Origin: Nocardia concava NBRC 100430
GTDB taxonomy: Bacteria; Actinomycetota; Actinomycetes; Mycobacteriales; Mycobacteriaceae
Assembly (NCBI RefSeq): GCF_000308815.1
Contig: NZ_BAFX01000020.1
Coordinates: 1 to 64,000, forward strand
Length of the DNA: 64,000 nucleotides
Direction of reading: 5' to 3'
The stretch's first letter is position 1; every line of letters starts with the position of its first letter. A model generated the notes under the pieces. The model saw nothing but the letters and a program-made list of their open reading frames with translations, was not told where the DNA came from and searched no databases. The translations under genes were made by a program, and so were the position numbers. Shown in pieces: positions 38,686 through 47,174 of this stretch.

Positions 38686-39495
38686 GTGTATCCGAACGAC
38701 CAACAGCCGCAAGGTCTGCCGGGCCAGCCCGGTCAGCCGGATCCGAATCAGCCGATGTATCCCGGCTACGGCCAACCCGGGCAGCAGTGGGATTACGGCC
38801 AGCAGGGCCAGCCGGGGTATCCGCCCGGCTATCCGCCGCAGCCCGGTTATCCGATGGCACCGCCGCCGCAGGGTACGAACGGTCTGGCGATCGCCTCTTT
38901 CGTCCTCAGCCTGTTCGGCTTCTGTTTTCTGGCGGTCCCGTTCGGCTTCATCGCGCTGAGTCAGATCAAGCAGCGCAATCAGGGCGGTCGCGGTTTCGCG
39001 ATCGCGGGTCTGGTGATTTCGGGGTTGTCGGTGCTGGTGATAGCCGCGGGCGTGGCCATCGGTATCGCCACCGATTCGGACAACTCCGCGTCGCGGGACA
39101 ACACGACTCGCACCGCCGCCCTGCCGGATTCGCCGACCTCCATCTCCGTCGACGATGTGAAGACCGGTGACTGTCTGCAGACGGTCGAGGAGAACAACCA
39201 CATTCGCAAGGTGACCGTGCTGCCGTGCAATTCGCCGCACGATGCCGAGGTCATCACCCAGGTGCACATGCCGGGATCCTGGCCGGGCTCGCTGGACTCG
39301 TCGTTCGACAAGGCCAATGACGCCTGCACGACCGAGATCGACAGGCTGCTGGGCAACAGTTCGATGGCCGATCAGTTGGAGACCTTCATCCTGTATCCGG
39401 CCAACGAGACGCAGTGGAACAAGACCAATGGCCGCGCGACCTGCATGGTTCACGACGCCAATGGCAAGAAGCTGACCGCGAAGGTGCCGCGCTGA
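38686..39495 (+). CDS. DUF4190 / septum-formation-family membrane protein
   Basis: Protein of 269 residues. The N-terminal 65 residues are a Pro/Gly/Gln/Tyr-rich disordered region (PGQPGQPDPNQP, YPPGYPPQPGYP). Next come two membrane helices of the DUF4190 type (NGLAIASFVLSLFGFCFLAV; GRGFAIAGLVISGLSVLV), then an extracellular domain of about 120 residues with four cysteines, as in the septum-formation family (GDCLQTV, VLPCNSPHDAEV, CTTEID, ATCMV). GTG at 38686 with GGGGG upstream. Probable envelope protein; role in septation is only a family name. Confidence 0.8.
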   Translation: MYPNDQQPQGLPGQPGQPDPNQPMYPGYGQPGQQWDYGQQGQPGYPPGYPPQPGYPMAPPPQGTNGLAIASFVLSLFGFCFLAVPFGFIALSQIKQRNQGGRGFAIAGLVISGLSVLVIAAGVAIGIATDSDNSASRDNTTRTAALPDSPTSISVDDVKTGDCLQTVEENNHIRKVTVLPCNSPHDAEVITQVHMPGSWPGSLDSSFDKANDACTTEIDRLLGNSSMADQLETFILYPANETQWNKTNGRATCMVHDANGKKLTAKVPR

Positions 39496-39536
39496 CCTGA
39501 AGCCCTGTCGATCGGTCCTCGGTGTGGTCGTGGAGC

Positions 39537-39555
39537 GAAAGTTAGCCTAACCTAT
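39537..39555. promoter_or_regulatory. IdeR iron box 1 (upstream of the ABC transporter pair)
   Basis: The 19-mer GAAAGTTAGCCTAACCTAT matches 15 of 19 positions of the IdeR consensus TTAGGTTAGSCTAACCTAA, with the right half nearly perfect. It lies 56 bp before the ABC start. IdeR with Fe2+ represses siderophore genes in mycolate actinobacteria. Confidence 0.8.
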
Positions 39556-39610
39556 CTTCTCGTCGGTGCTCAGGGGAGCGCCCGGACGGACGAAGGTGGG
39601 AGGCGGACTG

Positions 39611-41608
39611 ATGACGGTCGAGTCACCGCCCGCGGTCGAGGCGCAGGCCATCGACCCGGGCCCGGCGGCAGCCGAAGGGGGAGGGCCCGACACGAAGGCG
39701 GAGGTGAAGGCCCGCCGCAAGCGAGAAGCCCTGGCGCGCAAGGAGATCCTGGCACCCGTCAGCGGCCCGCTGAGCATTGCCGGACTGGTGGTCGCGCTGG
39801 CGTCGGTATGCTCGGTGCTGCCGTTCCTGCTCATCGTCTCGGCCTGCCGTGAGCTGCTGGCGAATTCGCCCGATACCGATCGCGTCTGGCGGCTGCTGCT
39901 CATCGCCGTGCTGGTGCTGGTGGCCCGCGCGATCTTGCAGGCCGCGGCGCTGACCTGGTCGCACGCCGTGGACGCGCGCTATCAGCTGAGCCTGCGCCGA
40001 CTGCTGGCCGACAAGCTGACCCGGGTGCCGCTGGGCTGGTTCGGGGCGCGCAGTTCGTCCGAGGTGAAGAAGTACCTGCAGGACGATGTCGAGGCGCTGC
40101 ACTATCTGGTGGCGCACGCCCGCCTGGACTTCATCGGCTCGGTCACCATCCCGCTGGTCACGCTGATCTACCTGGCCACGGTCGACTGGCGGCTGACCCT
40201 GGTTCTGCTGCTGCCGCTGGTGATCTACGCGCTGTGCATGCGCGCCATGCTGGACGAGCCGGGCCGCGAACGGCTTTCGGCCTACAACGCCGCCGAGCAG
40301 CGCACCCGCGCGGCCACCGTGGAATTCGTGGACGGCATCCAGGTGGTGCGGGCCTTCGGGCGGGCGGGCAAGGCGCACACCGAATTCCGTGAGGCCGTCG
40401 AGGCGCAGACCGAGCGGCTGCGGCAAATGAAGATGCCGGTCATGACCGTGCAGTCGGTGTCGGACACCGTGGTCGCGCCGGTCTTCGTCATGCTGCTGAT
40501 CGTGGTGGCTGGCCTGGCGGGCGTCGGCCTGCACTGGCTCGAGCCGCTGGATCTGCTGCCGTTCCTGCTGGTCGGGCTCGGCCTGGGCAGTTCGCTGCTG
40601 GGTCTGGGCTACGGTGCGCAGGCGCTGCGGACCGCCGGTGATGCCGCGTTGCGGCTGCACGAATTGCAGCAGACCCACGAATTGGCTTCCGGCTCCGGCG
40701 AATCCACGTCCGCAGACGCTCCGGCCGGGCTGATCCGTTTCGAGGACGTGAGTTTCGGCTACCGCGACGACCATCAGGTCCTGCGCGGCATCGATCTGGA
40801 GCTGGCACCCGGCACGATGACCGCGTTGGTCGGCCCCAGCGGTTCGGGCAAGTCGACACTGGCCAAGCTGCTGCCCCGCTTCTACGACGTGAACTCGGGC
40901 CGAATCGCCATCGGCGGCCGCGACATTCGCGATATTCCCAGCGAAGAGCTCTATCGCACGGTCGGATTCGTCTTCCAGGACGTTCGCCTGATCCGCGGCA
41001 CCGTCGCCGACAACCTGCGCCTGGCCCGCCCCGACGCCGATTACGCGGCCCTCGAGCGCGCGGCCCGCGCCGCCCGCATCCACGACCGCATCACGGCGCT
41101 GCCGCGCGGCTACGACTCCGAGATCGGTGTCGACGCCATCCTGTCCGGCGGTGAGGCGCAACGTCTTTCGATCGCCCGCACGCTGCTGGCCGACACCCCA
41201 ATCCTGGTGCTGGACGAGGCCACCGCCTTCGCCGACCCGGAATCCGAGGCCGCGGTCCAGGACGCCCTGGCCGAACTGGTCGCGGGCCGCACCGTCCTGG
41301 TGATCGCCCACCGCCTGCACACCATCACCGGCGTCGACCGAATCCTGGTGCTGGAGAACGGAACCCTGGTCGAGCAGGGCGACCACGCCACCCTGCACAC
41401 CGCGGGCGGGCTCTACCAACGCCTGTGGGAGATCAACGCCGCCGCGCTGGAGACCGTCGCGGCGACCGAGGCGTCCGCCGAAGATTCACCCTGTCATTCC
41501 GGCGCGCTTTTGGCCGGAATCCACCCGGCGGCTGTGGATCCCGGCCAAGAACACGCCGGGATGACGAGTGCTACCTCGATCGAAGCGGGCAGGGAGGTCA
41601 ACCGATGA
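39611..41608 (+). CDS. ABC transporter half-transporter (TMD-NBD), IrtA-like without the flavin domain
   Basis: Protein of 665 residues: a membrane domain with six helices (about residues 50-330) and an ATPase domain (Walker A GPSGSGKST near 407, signature LSGGEAQRLSIAR near 512, Walker B ILVLDEATAF). With the next gene it forms an exporter-fold heterodimer of the kind that imports ferric siderophores in mycobacteria (IrtAB). The N-terminal siderophore-reducing flavin domain of IrtA is absent. ATG at 39611 has GGGAGG upstream. Residues about 628-652 are encoded by palindromic element copy 4, an extension after the normal end of the ATPase domain. The stop overlaps the next start (ATGA). An IdeR box lies upstream. 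Confidence 0.9.
   Translation: MTVESPPAVEAQAIDPGPAAAEGGGPDTKAEVKARRKREALARKEILAPVSGPLSIAGLVVALASVCSVLPFLLIVSACRELLANSPDTDRVWRLLLIAVLVLVARAILQAAALTWSHAVDARYQLSLRRLLADKLTRVPLGWFGARSSSEVKKYLQDDVEALHYLVAHARLDFIGSVTIPLVTLIYLATVDWRLTLVLLLPLVIYALCMRAMLDEPGRERLSAYNAAEQRTRAATVEFVDGIQVVRAFGRAGKAHTEFREAVEAQTERLRQMKMPVMTVQSVSDTVVAPVFVMLLIVVAGLAGVGLHWLEPLDLLPFLLVGLGLGSSLLGLGYGAQALRTAGDAALRLHELQQTHELASGSGESTSADAPAGLIRFEDVSFGYRDDHQVLRGIDLELAPGTMTALVGPSGSGKSTLAKLLPRFYDVNSGRIAIGGRDIRDIPSEELYRTVGFVFQDVRLIRGTVADNLRLARPDADYAALERAARAARIHDRITALPRGYDSEIGVDAILSGGEAQRLSIARTLLADTPILVLDEATAFADPESEAAVQDALAELVAGRTVLVIAHRLHTITGVDRILVLENGTLVEQGDHATLHTAGGLYQRLWEINAAALETVAATEASAEDSPCHSGALLAGIHPAAVDPGQEHAGMTSATSIEAGREVNR
41492..41566 (+). 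repeat. Palindromic element copy 4 (75 bp), in-frame inside an ABC transporter gene
   Basis: Two hairpins as in copy 1 and same orientation. The element adds 25 residues near the C-terminus of the transporter (CHSGALLAGIH ... AVDPGQEHAGMT) without a stop codon or frameshift, 39 bp before the overlapping start of the next gene. Confidence 0.95.
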
Positions 41609-43341
41609 TCCGCAAGGTGCTGGGGCTGATTCCGGCCGAATACGCCCATCTGACACCGCGATTGCTGCTGGCCATCGTGTTGCAGGCGATCGCGCAGGCC
41701 ACCGCCTACGTGCTGTTGGTGCCGGTGTTGCAGGCATTGTTCGATGACGATCTCCGCCGGGCCTGGTGGTGGACGCTGGGGCTGGGCGTGGCGGTGCTGG
41801 CCGTGGTGGTGTTCGGGTATGTGCAGTCGCTGCTCGGTCTGCGGATCGGGGTCGGTATGCAGCACGGTTTGCAGACTCGGCTCGGGGATCAGCTGAATGC
41901 CTTGCCGCTGGGCTGGTTCGACGATCGGCACGCGGGTGAGCTGTCGCGGGTGGTGGTCGAGAACGTGCGCGAGGTGCAGGGCCTGATCGCCTATCTGCTG
42001 GCGAAAATGCTGACCGGCGTGCTGGTTCCGCTGGGCGTGGCCGTCGGCATGCTCTTCGTGGACTGGCGCATCTCGCTGGCCATGCTGGTGGCCGCGCCGG
42101 TGCTGTTCGTGGTGAACCTGTGGGCGAACCGTTCCTATGTCTCCGCCGACGAGCGCATGCACGAGGCGGCGACCGAGGCCAATGCGCGGGTCCTGGAATT
42201 CGCTCAGGCGCAACCGGTGCTGCGGTCGCTGGGCGCGGTCGGCGCCGGCAATCGGGGCCTGGACGCGGCGCTGGCCCGGCAGCGGAAGGCGGCCTCGGGC
42301 CTGCTCATCGCCGCCGTCCCCGGCCTGATCGTGTTCTCCTTGGTGGTGCAGGCGATCTTCCTGGTGCTGGTCTACCTGCTGGTCGGCCGGGCCACCGACG
42401 GCGCGATCTCGGCCGCCGCGGCCATCGCCCTGATCGCGGTGAGCTCCCGCTTCATCGAGCCGCTGACCCAGGCCGCACAGCTGGGCGGCGCGCTGCGCAC
42501 CGCCGCGGCCGCCGCCGACCGCGTCACCGGACTGCTATCGGAACCGTCCCTGCCGCAGCCGGATTCGACCGTGACGCCGGTCGCGCCGCGCGTGGAGTTC
42601 GACGGCGTCACCTTCGGCTACGGCCCCGGCAAGCCGGTGCTCACCGACGTCACCTTCACCGCCGAGCCCGGCACGACCACGGCCATCGTGGGCCCCAGCG
42701 GCGCGGGCAAGTCCACGCTGCTGCGCCTGGCCGCTCGCTTCCACGACGCCGATTCCGGTCGCGTCGCGGTCGGCGGCCACGACGTCCGCGATCAGCCGAC
42801 CGAGACGCTGCTGAATCAGCTGGCTCTGGTCTTCCAGAACGTCTATCTCTTCGATCGCTCTGTGCTGGAGAACATTCGGGTCGGCCGACCCGACGCCACC
42901 GACCACGAGGTGCTGAAGGCGGGAGCGGTCGCGCGGGTCGACGAGATCGCCGCGCGCCTGCCCGACGGCTGGCAGACCGCGGTCGGTGAGGGCGGCTCGG
43001 CACTGTCCGGCGGTGAGCGCCAGCGGGTTTCGATCGCCCGCGCCCTGGTCAAGGACGCCCCGATCGTGCTGCTGGACGAGGCCACCAGTGCCCTGGATCC
43101 GCACAACGAGGCGGTCGTGGTGCGCGGTGTGCACGAACTCACGCGCGGCAGAACGGTTCTCGTGGTGGCGCATCGCCTGGCCACCATCGCGCACGCGGAT
43201 CAGATCCTGTTCATGGACGGCGGCCGCATCGTCGAACGCGGCACGCACGCGGAACTGCTGGCTCTGGACGGTCGCTATGCCGACTTCTGGAACGAGCGCA
43301 CCCGCGCCTCGGGCTGGCGTCTGGAGCGCGTCACCGTGTAG
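41605..43341 (+). CDS. ABC transporter half-transporter (TMD-NBD), IrtB-like
   Basis: Protein of 578 residues: a six-helix membrane domain, Walker A GPSGAGKST near residue 363, signature LSGGERQRVSIAR near 467, Walker B IVLLDEATSALDP. ATG overlaps the stop of the preceding gene, and the two should form a heterodimer. By position next to siderophore synthesis genes and downstream of an IdeR box it is a likely ferric-siderophore importer; export of the siderophore is the alternative. Ends in a terminator. Confidence 0.9.
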   Translation: MIRKVLGLIPAEYAHLTPRLLLAIVLQAIAQATAYVLLVPVLQALFDDDLRRAWWWTLGLGVAVLAVVVFGYVQSLLGLRIGVGMQHGLQTRLGDQLNALPLGWFDDRHAGELSRVVVENVREVQGLIAYLLAKMLTGVLVPLGVAVGMLFVDWRISLAMLVAAPVLFVVNLWANRSYVSADERMHEAATEANARVLEFAQAQPVLRSLGAVGAGNRGLDAALARQRKAASGLLIAAVPGLIVFSLVVQAIFLVLVYLLVGRATDGAISAAAAIALIAVSSRFIEPLTQAAQLGGALRTAAAAADRVTGLLSEPSLPQPDSTVTPVAPRVEFDGVTFGYGPGKPVLTDVTFTAEPGTTTAIVGPSGAGKSTLLRLAARFHDADSGRVAVGGHDVRDQPTETLLNQLALVFQNVYLFDRSVLENIRVGRPDATDHEVLKAGAVARVDEIAARLPDGWQTAVGEGGSALSGGERQRVSIARALVKDAPIVLLDEATSALDPHNEAVVVRGVHELTRGRTVLVVAHRLATIAHADQILFMDGGRIVERGTHAELLALDGRYADFWNERTRASGWRLERVTV

Positions 43342-43362
43342 TCGAAAACCGTTTCCGGGCAG

Positions 43363-43400
43363 GCGAAAGCCCGGGCATCCATCGGATGCCCGGGATTCGC
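43363..43400. terminator. Bidirectional terminator after the ABC pair
   Basis: Perfect 11-bp stem CCCGGGCATCC / GGATGCCCGGG with loop ATC, extended by GCGAA/TTCGC, between two convergent genes. Confidence 0.85.
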
Positions 43401-43413
43401 TGCTACGCGTTTG

Positions 43414-43914
43414 TCAGAGGCTGCAGGGCAGGTAGGCGATGCTCGCCACGGTGCACTCGGAGTCGCGGGTCAGCTTCCAGGTGCCGTCGATGTCACGCCA
43501 GGTGAGGGTCCAGTTCCACGGGTCGAAGCCGTCGATGGAGGTCTGGAAACCGGTGCTGAGGGTGTCGCCGGAGACGTTCACCGGTCCCAGCACGGTGTAC
43601 TTGAAGCTCGGCGGGGCGGCGGCGACGACGGTGGCGACCTGGTCGATCAGCGGCAGTCCGGCCTCGCCGGCCTCCAGCTCGTTGGCGCGCGCGGCACGCG
43701 AGGCGCCGGTGTTCAGCAGCAGCGCGAGCTTCGACTGCAGCTCTCCCACACCGGGATTCGCGGCCTTGACCGGCGCGGCGACCGGCAGCGCGGAGGCGGG
43801 GGCGACGGTGGCGGCAGTGCCGCCCAGGACGGCGGCGACGGCGACGGCCGCCACCGCGATGCGACGCAATCTGTTGGTCTGCGAGGGCATGGACTTGATC
43901 ATTCGTATTCCCAT
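43414..43914 (-). CDS. Secreted MTB12-like low-molecular-weight antigen family protein
   Basis: Protein of 166 residues with a signal peptide (Arg-Arg, hydrophobic Ala/Val stretch, cleavage near ASA at about residue 42). The mature domain of about 120 residues resembles the MTB12-like C-terminal domain: an early LNTGASRAARANELE, a beta-rich centre and two C-terminal cysteines (ECTVASIAYLPC) that could form a disulfide. The start may be the second ATG (four residues in). It diverges from nbtG and an IdeR box lies 59 bp upstream, so it is probably induced by iron starvation. Role unknown; a siderophore-related function is possible but only from context. Confidence 0.75.
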   Translation of the reverse strand: MGIRMIKSMPSQTNRLRRIAVAAVAVAAVLGGTAATVAPASALPVAAPVKAANPGVGELQSKLALLLNTGASRAARANELEAGEAGLPLIDQVATVVAAAPPSFKYTVLGPVNVSGDTLSTGFQTSIDGFDPWNWTLTWRDIDGTWKLTRDSECTVASIAYLPCSL

Positions 43915-43972
43915 CGTTTTCGGTCAGGCGTCCGATCCAAGGGCTTGCGCTAGAACCGGGTCCCGACCAATA

Positions 43973-43991
43973 TAAGGTAAGCCTATGCAAA
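43973..43991. promoter_or_regulatory. IdeR iron box 2 (divergent: nbtG and the secreted protein)
   Basis: The 19-mer TAAGGTAAGCCTATGCAAA matches the IdeR consensus at 17 of 19 positions if A/T exchanges at the degenerate sites are allowed. It lies between the two divergent genes, 138 bp before nbtG. Confidence 0.75.
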
Positions 43992-44128
43992 CATAAGACC
44001 CCACGGTTTGGAAGCGCGTCATCCGATCTCCTTCCCCGATCGGCCTTTTCGCCGGGCCCGCCGTGGGGGTAGCTGCAAAGTGGCTGCCATCACATCGGAC
44101 GCATGCCGCCGGGAAAGCAGGAGCATCA

Positions 44129-45418
44129 GTGGACACACTTCTCGTGGTCGGAGCCGGTCCCAAGGCCATGGCCGTGGCGGCCAAGGCGTACGTCCTGCGG
44201 GAACTCGGCCTGCCCGCGCCGCGCGTGGTCGTCGTCGAATCCCATGCGGTGGGCGGCAACTGGCTGCCCAGCGGCGGTTGGACCGACGGTCGCCACCGCC
44301 TGGGCACCAGCCCGGAGAAGGATGTCGGCTTCCCGTATCACTCCACCTGGGCGCGCGGCCGCAATCGCGATATCGACGCGGCCATGCGGGCCTTCAGCTG
44401 GACCGCCTACCTGGTCGAGCACGGCACCTACGCCGAGTGGGTGGACCGCGGCCGGCCCAGCCCACAGCACACCCTGTGGGCCGACTACCTGCAATGGGTC
44501 GCCCGCCGCACCGGCGTCGAGATCGTAATGGGTTCGGTCCGAACGATTTCCGCCGCGGCCGACGGCTGGCTGGTCACCGTGGAGGACGCCGACGGCAAGT
44601 CGAGCACGCTGGACGCCGACCGCTTGATGATCACCGGCCCCGGCAACAGCCGCCGCGCCCTCGCGAATCATCCCCGGGTGCTGAGCATCTCCGAGTTCTG
44701 GGATCTGGCCGCCAAGCGTCAGCTGCCGGTCTCCTCGCGGGCCGCGGTGATCGGCGGCGGTGAGACCGCGGGCTCGGCCATGGACGAGCTGGTCCGCCAC
44801 GATGTGCTCACCGTCTCGGTCATCTCGCCCAAGGCCACCATCTACACCCGCGGCGAAAGCTATTTCGAGAACGCGCTGTTCAGCGATCCGGTGAAGTGGC
44901 CCGCGCTGAGCCTCGAGGAACGCCGCGATGTCATCCGCCGCACCGATCGCGGCGTCTTCTCGGTCCGGGTTCAGGAGAACCTGCTCGCCGACAGCCGCGT
45001 GCATCACCTGCAGGGCCGCGTGGTCCGGGTGGCCGCGCGCGACGAGGCGGTGGCGCTGACCCTGCGCAACGAGACCCGCCCCGATCAGGTGCACACCTTC
45101 GATCTGGTGGTGGACGCGACCGGCGGCGAATCGCTGTGGTTCCTGGAGCTTTTCGACACCGATGCCGCGGACCTGCTGGAGCTGGCCGTCGGCGGCCCGG
45201 TGGATCAGGCGCGCCTGGAGGCCGCCATCGGCTACGACCTGGCCGTCACCGGTGTCGAGGCCAAGCTCTACCTGCCGAATATGGCGGCGTTGGCCCAGGG
45301 TCCGGGCTTCCCCAATCTGAGCTGCCTGGGCGAACTTTCGGACCGGGTGCTGGCGTGTGCGCCGGAGCTGGTCCGGAGCGCGGCCGTGGGTGCCGCGCAC
45401 AACCGGCTTGGTAAATAG
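44129..45418 (+). CDS. nbtG: Lysine N6-hydroxylase of nocobactin/mycobactin type
   Basis: Flavin-dependent monooxygenase of 429 residues. Its sequence follows MbtG almost phrase by phrase: VVGAGPKAMAVAAKA at the N-terminus, GGWTDGRHRLGTSPEKDVGF, VIGGGETAGSAMDEL (NADPH site near residue 210), FENALFSDP, and FPNLSCLGELSDRVL near the end. It hydroxylates the side-chain amine of lysine (or a lysyl intermediate) to make the hydroxamate iron ligands. GTG at 44129 is chosen for AGGAG upstream and because the FAD motif begins at once. First gene of the synthesis operon; IdeR box 2 upstream and box 3 at its stop codon. Confidence 0.92.
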   Translation: MDTLLVVGAGPKAMAVAAKAYVLRELGLPAPRVVVVESHAVGGNWLPSGGWTDGRHRLGTSPEKDVGFPYHSTWARGRNRDIDAAMRAFSWTAYLVEHGTYAEWVDRGRPSPQHTLWADYLQWVARRTGVEIVMGSVRTISAAADGWLVTVEDADGKSSTLDADRLMITGPGNSRRALANHPRVLSISEFWDLAAKRQLPVSSRAAVIGGGETAGSAMDELVRHDVLTVSVISPKATIYTRGESYFENALFSDPVKWPALSLEERRDVIRRTDRGVFSVRVQENLLADSRVHHLQGRVVRVAARDEAVALTLRNETRPDQVHTFDLVVDATGGESLWFLELFDTDAADLLELAVGGPVDQARLEAAIGYDLAVTGVEAKLYLPNMAALAQGPGFPNLSCLGELSDRVLACAPELVRSAAVGAAHNRLGK

Positions 45419-45433
45419 GTTAGGCTTAGCTTA
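45415..45433. promoter_or_regulatory. IdeR iron box 3 (upstream of the formyltransferase)
   Basis: The 19-mer ATAGGTTAGGCTTAGCTTA is a near-perfect IdeR site, overlapping the nbtG stop codon and 28 bp before the formyltransferase start. It implies a separate iron-repressed promoter for the downstream assembly genes. Confidence 0.85.
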
Positions 45434-45460
45434 CTTCGAGCAAAGATGAGGTTCGGTTCA

Positions 45461-46402
45461 ATGCGTATCGTCTCGTTCGGCTTCCAGACCTGGGGCCGGA
45501 AAACCCTGCAGGCCCTGATCGATTCGCGCCACGAGGTGGTGCTGGCGGTCACCCACCCGGCCGCGGAATCCACCTACAAGGCCATGTGGTCGGATTCGGT
45601 CGAGGAGCTGGCCCGGGAGCACGGGATTCCGGTGCACCTCACCGAACGGGCGGACGCCGAGACCATCGATCTGGTCAAGCGGGCCGAGCCGGACGTGATC
45701 GTGGTGAACAGCTGGTACACCTGGATGCCCGAGGAGCTGTACAACCTGCCCCCGCACGGCACCCTCAACCTGCACGATTCGCTGCTGCCCAAATTCACCG
45801 GATTCTCGCCGGTGCTGTGGGCGCTGATCAGCGGTGAGACCGAGACCGGGCTGACCGTACACCGCATGGACGAGAACCTCGACACCGGCGATATCCTGGT
45901 GCAGAAGCGACTGCCCATCGGGCCCGATGTCACCGGCACCGAATTGGTGCTGGCCGGAATGGAACTCATCCCGGATGCCGTGAACGAGGCGCTCGACGCG
46001 GTGGAGAGCGGCACCGCCGTGTGGCGGCCGCAGAATCCGGCCGAGCGCACCTACTTCCACAAGCGTGCCGACCGCGACAGCCGCATCGACTGGTCGTGGC
46101 CCGCCGTGGATCTCGAGCGTTTCGTGCGCGCCCTGTCCGCGCCGTATCCGCCCGCCTTCACCTACTACCGCGGTGAGCGCATCGAGGTGCTGGCCGCCCG
46201 CGTCGCCGAATTCAATTGCGGTGGAACGCCGGGACGGGTCGTGGTGCTGGACGGCGGCGCGGCCGTGGTCTGCGGTCCGGAGGCGTTCCGGGGCGGCAAT
46301 GCCGCACTGGTCATCACCCGGGTGCGCACCGCCGACGGGCAGGAACACGCGGCGGGCGAATTCTTCGCGCGCGGCGGCTATCTCACCGATTCGGCCGAGT
46401 AG
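45461..46402 (+). CDS. N10-formyltetrahydrofolate-dependent formyltransferase (siderophore hydroxamate formylation)
   Basis: Protein of 313 residues, the length and layout of methionyl-tRNA formyltransferase-like enzymes. The catalytic Asn-His pair lies in LNLHDSLLPKFTGFSP near residue 104 and the Asp in MDENLDTGDIL near 142; a C-terminal OB-like domain follows (ALSAPYPPAFTYY). Next to a lysine N-hydroxylase it most likely makes N6-formyl-N6-hydroxylysine, as FxbA-type enzymes do for exochelins. Formyl hydroxamates are known in the nocobactin-like formobactin, amamistatin and brasilibactin. The ATG at 45461 is preferred to 45446 because the fold starts with MRIVSFG. Own IdeR box upstream. Confidence 0.88.
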   Translation: MRIVSFGFQTWGRKTLQALIDSRHEVVLAVTHPAAESTYKAMWSDSVEELAREHGIPVHLTERADAETIDLVKRAEPDVIVVNSWYTWMPEELYNLPPHGTLNLHDSLLPKFTGFSPVLWALISGETETGLTVHRMDENLDTGDILVQKRLPIGPDVTGTELVLAGMELIPDAVNEALDAVESGTAVWRPQNPAERTYFHKRADRDSRIDWSWPAVDLERFVRALSAPYPPAFTYYRGERIEVLAARVAEFNCGGTPGRVVVLDGGAAVVCGPEAFRGGNAALVITRVRTADGQEHAAGEFFARGGYLTDSAE

Positions 46403-46413
46403 GAGTTCAGGTC

Positions 46414-47169
46414 ATGGCAGCACAGCTCGGCTGGGTCCGGCAGTTCCACAAACCCGCGGCGGAAGGGCTTCCGCCGCTGCTGATCTGCCCGCACGCGGGT
46501 GCGGGCGCGTCCAGCTACCGGGCGTTCTCGAAGGTGTTCAGCCGGTACTTCGATGTCGTCGTCTTCCAGTACCCGGGCCGCCAGGATCGGGCGCGAGAGG
46601 CGGCGGCGACCACGCTGACCGAACTCGGCGCGGGTGCGTTCGCGGATTACGTTGCCTCCGAGCATGATCGCGGGCTGCCGCTGACCGTGTTCGGGCACAG
46701 CATGGGTGCGATGGTGGCCTTCGAGCTGGTGCGGGCCGCCGAAGCGGCGGGCCGCGAGGTGCGGCTGCTGGCCCCGTCGGCGGCGGTGTCGCCGGGCCGG
46801 GCCGCCGAACTGCCGCCGCATCCCACCGAGGACGAGCAGATCCTCGATCACCTGGGACGGCTGGAGGGCACCGGCGCGGACGTGCTGGGCAGCCGCGAGG
46901 TGATGCGCATGGCACTGCCGGTGGTGAAGGCCGACTACCGCGCCTTCGACGCGTACGCGTGCGCGCCGGATGTGAAGGTGCGGGCCAGGATTCAGGTGCT
47001 CGGCGGCGTGGAGGATCCCTTCGTGACGCCGCGCGATCTGTACGGCTGGGCGAACCACACCGAGCAGGAGTTGGAGGTGACCGTCTTCGACGGCGGCCAC
47101 TTCTACCTCAACGAGCACACCGAGGGCATTGCCGAACTGCTCGTCCCGTCGCTGAATACCGTCGGGTGA
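46414..47169 (+). CDS. Type II thioesterase of the siderophore cluster
   Basis: Alpha/beta hydrolase of 251 residues. The nucleophile motif GHSMGAM lies near residue 90 and the His in GGHFYLNEH near the C-terminus; the N-terminal LLICPHAGAGASSYRAF is typical of GrsT-like thioesterases. Such enzymes remove misprimed acyl groups from carrier proteins. ATG at 46414 has AGGAG upstream, 11 bp after the formyltransferase stop, and the next gene follows directly: one operon. Confidence 0.9.
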   Translation: MAAQLGWVRQFHKPAAEGLPPLLICPHAGAGASSYRAFSKVFSRYFDVVVFQYPGRQDRAREAAATTLTELGAGAFADYVASEHDRGLPLTVFGHSMGAMVAFELVRAAEAAGREVRLLAPSAAVSPGRAAELPPHPTEDEQILDHLGRLEGTGADVLGSREVMRMALPVVKADYRAFDAYACAPDVKVRARIQVLGGVEDPFVTPRDLYGWANHTEQELEVTVFDGGHFYLNEHTEGIAELLVPSLNTVG

Positions 47170-47174
47170 GCGGC

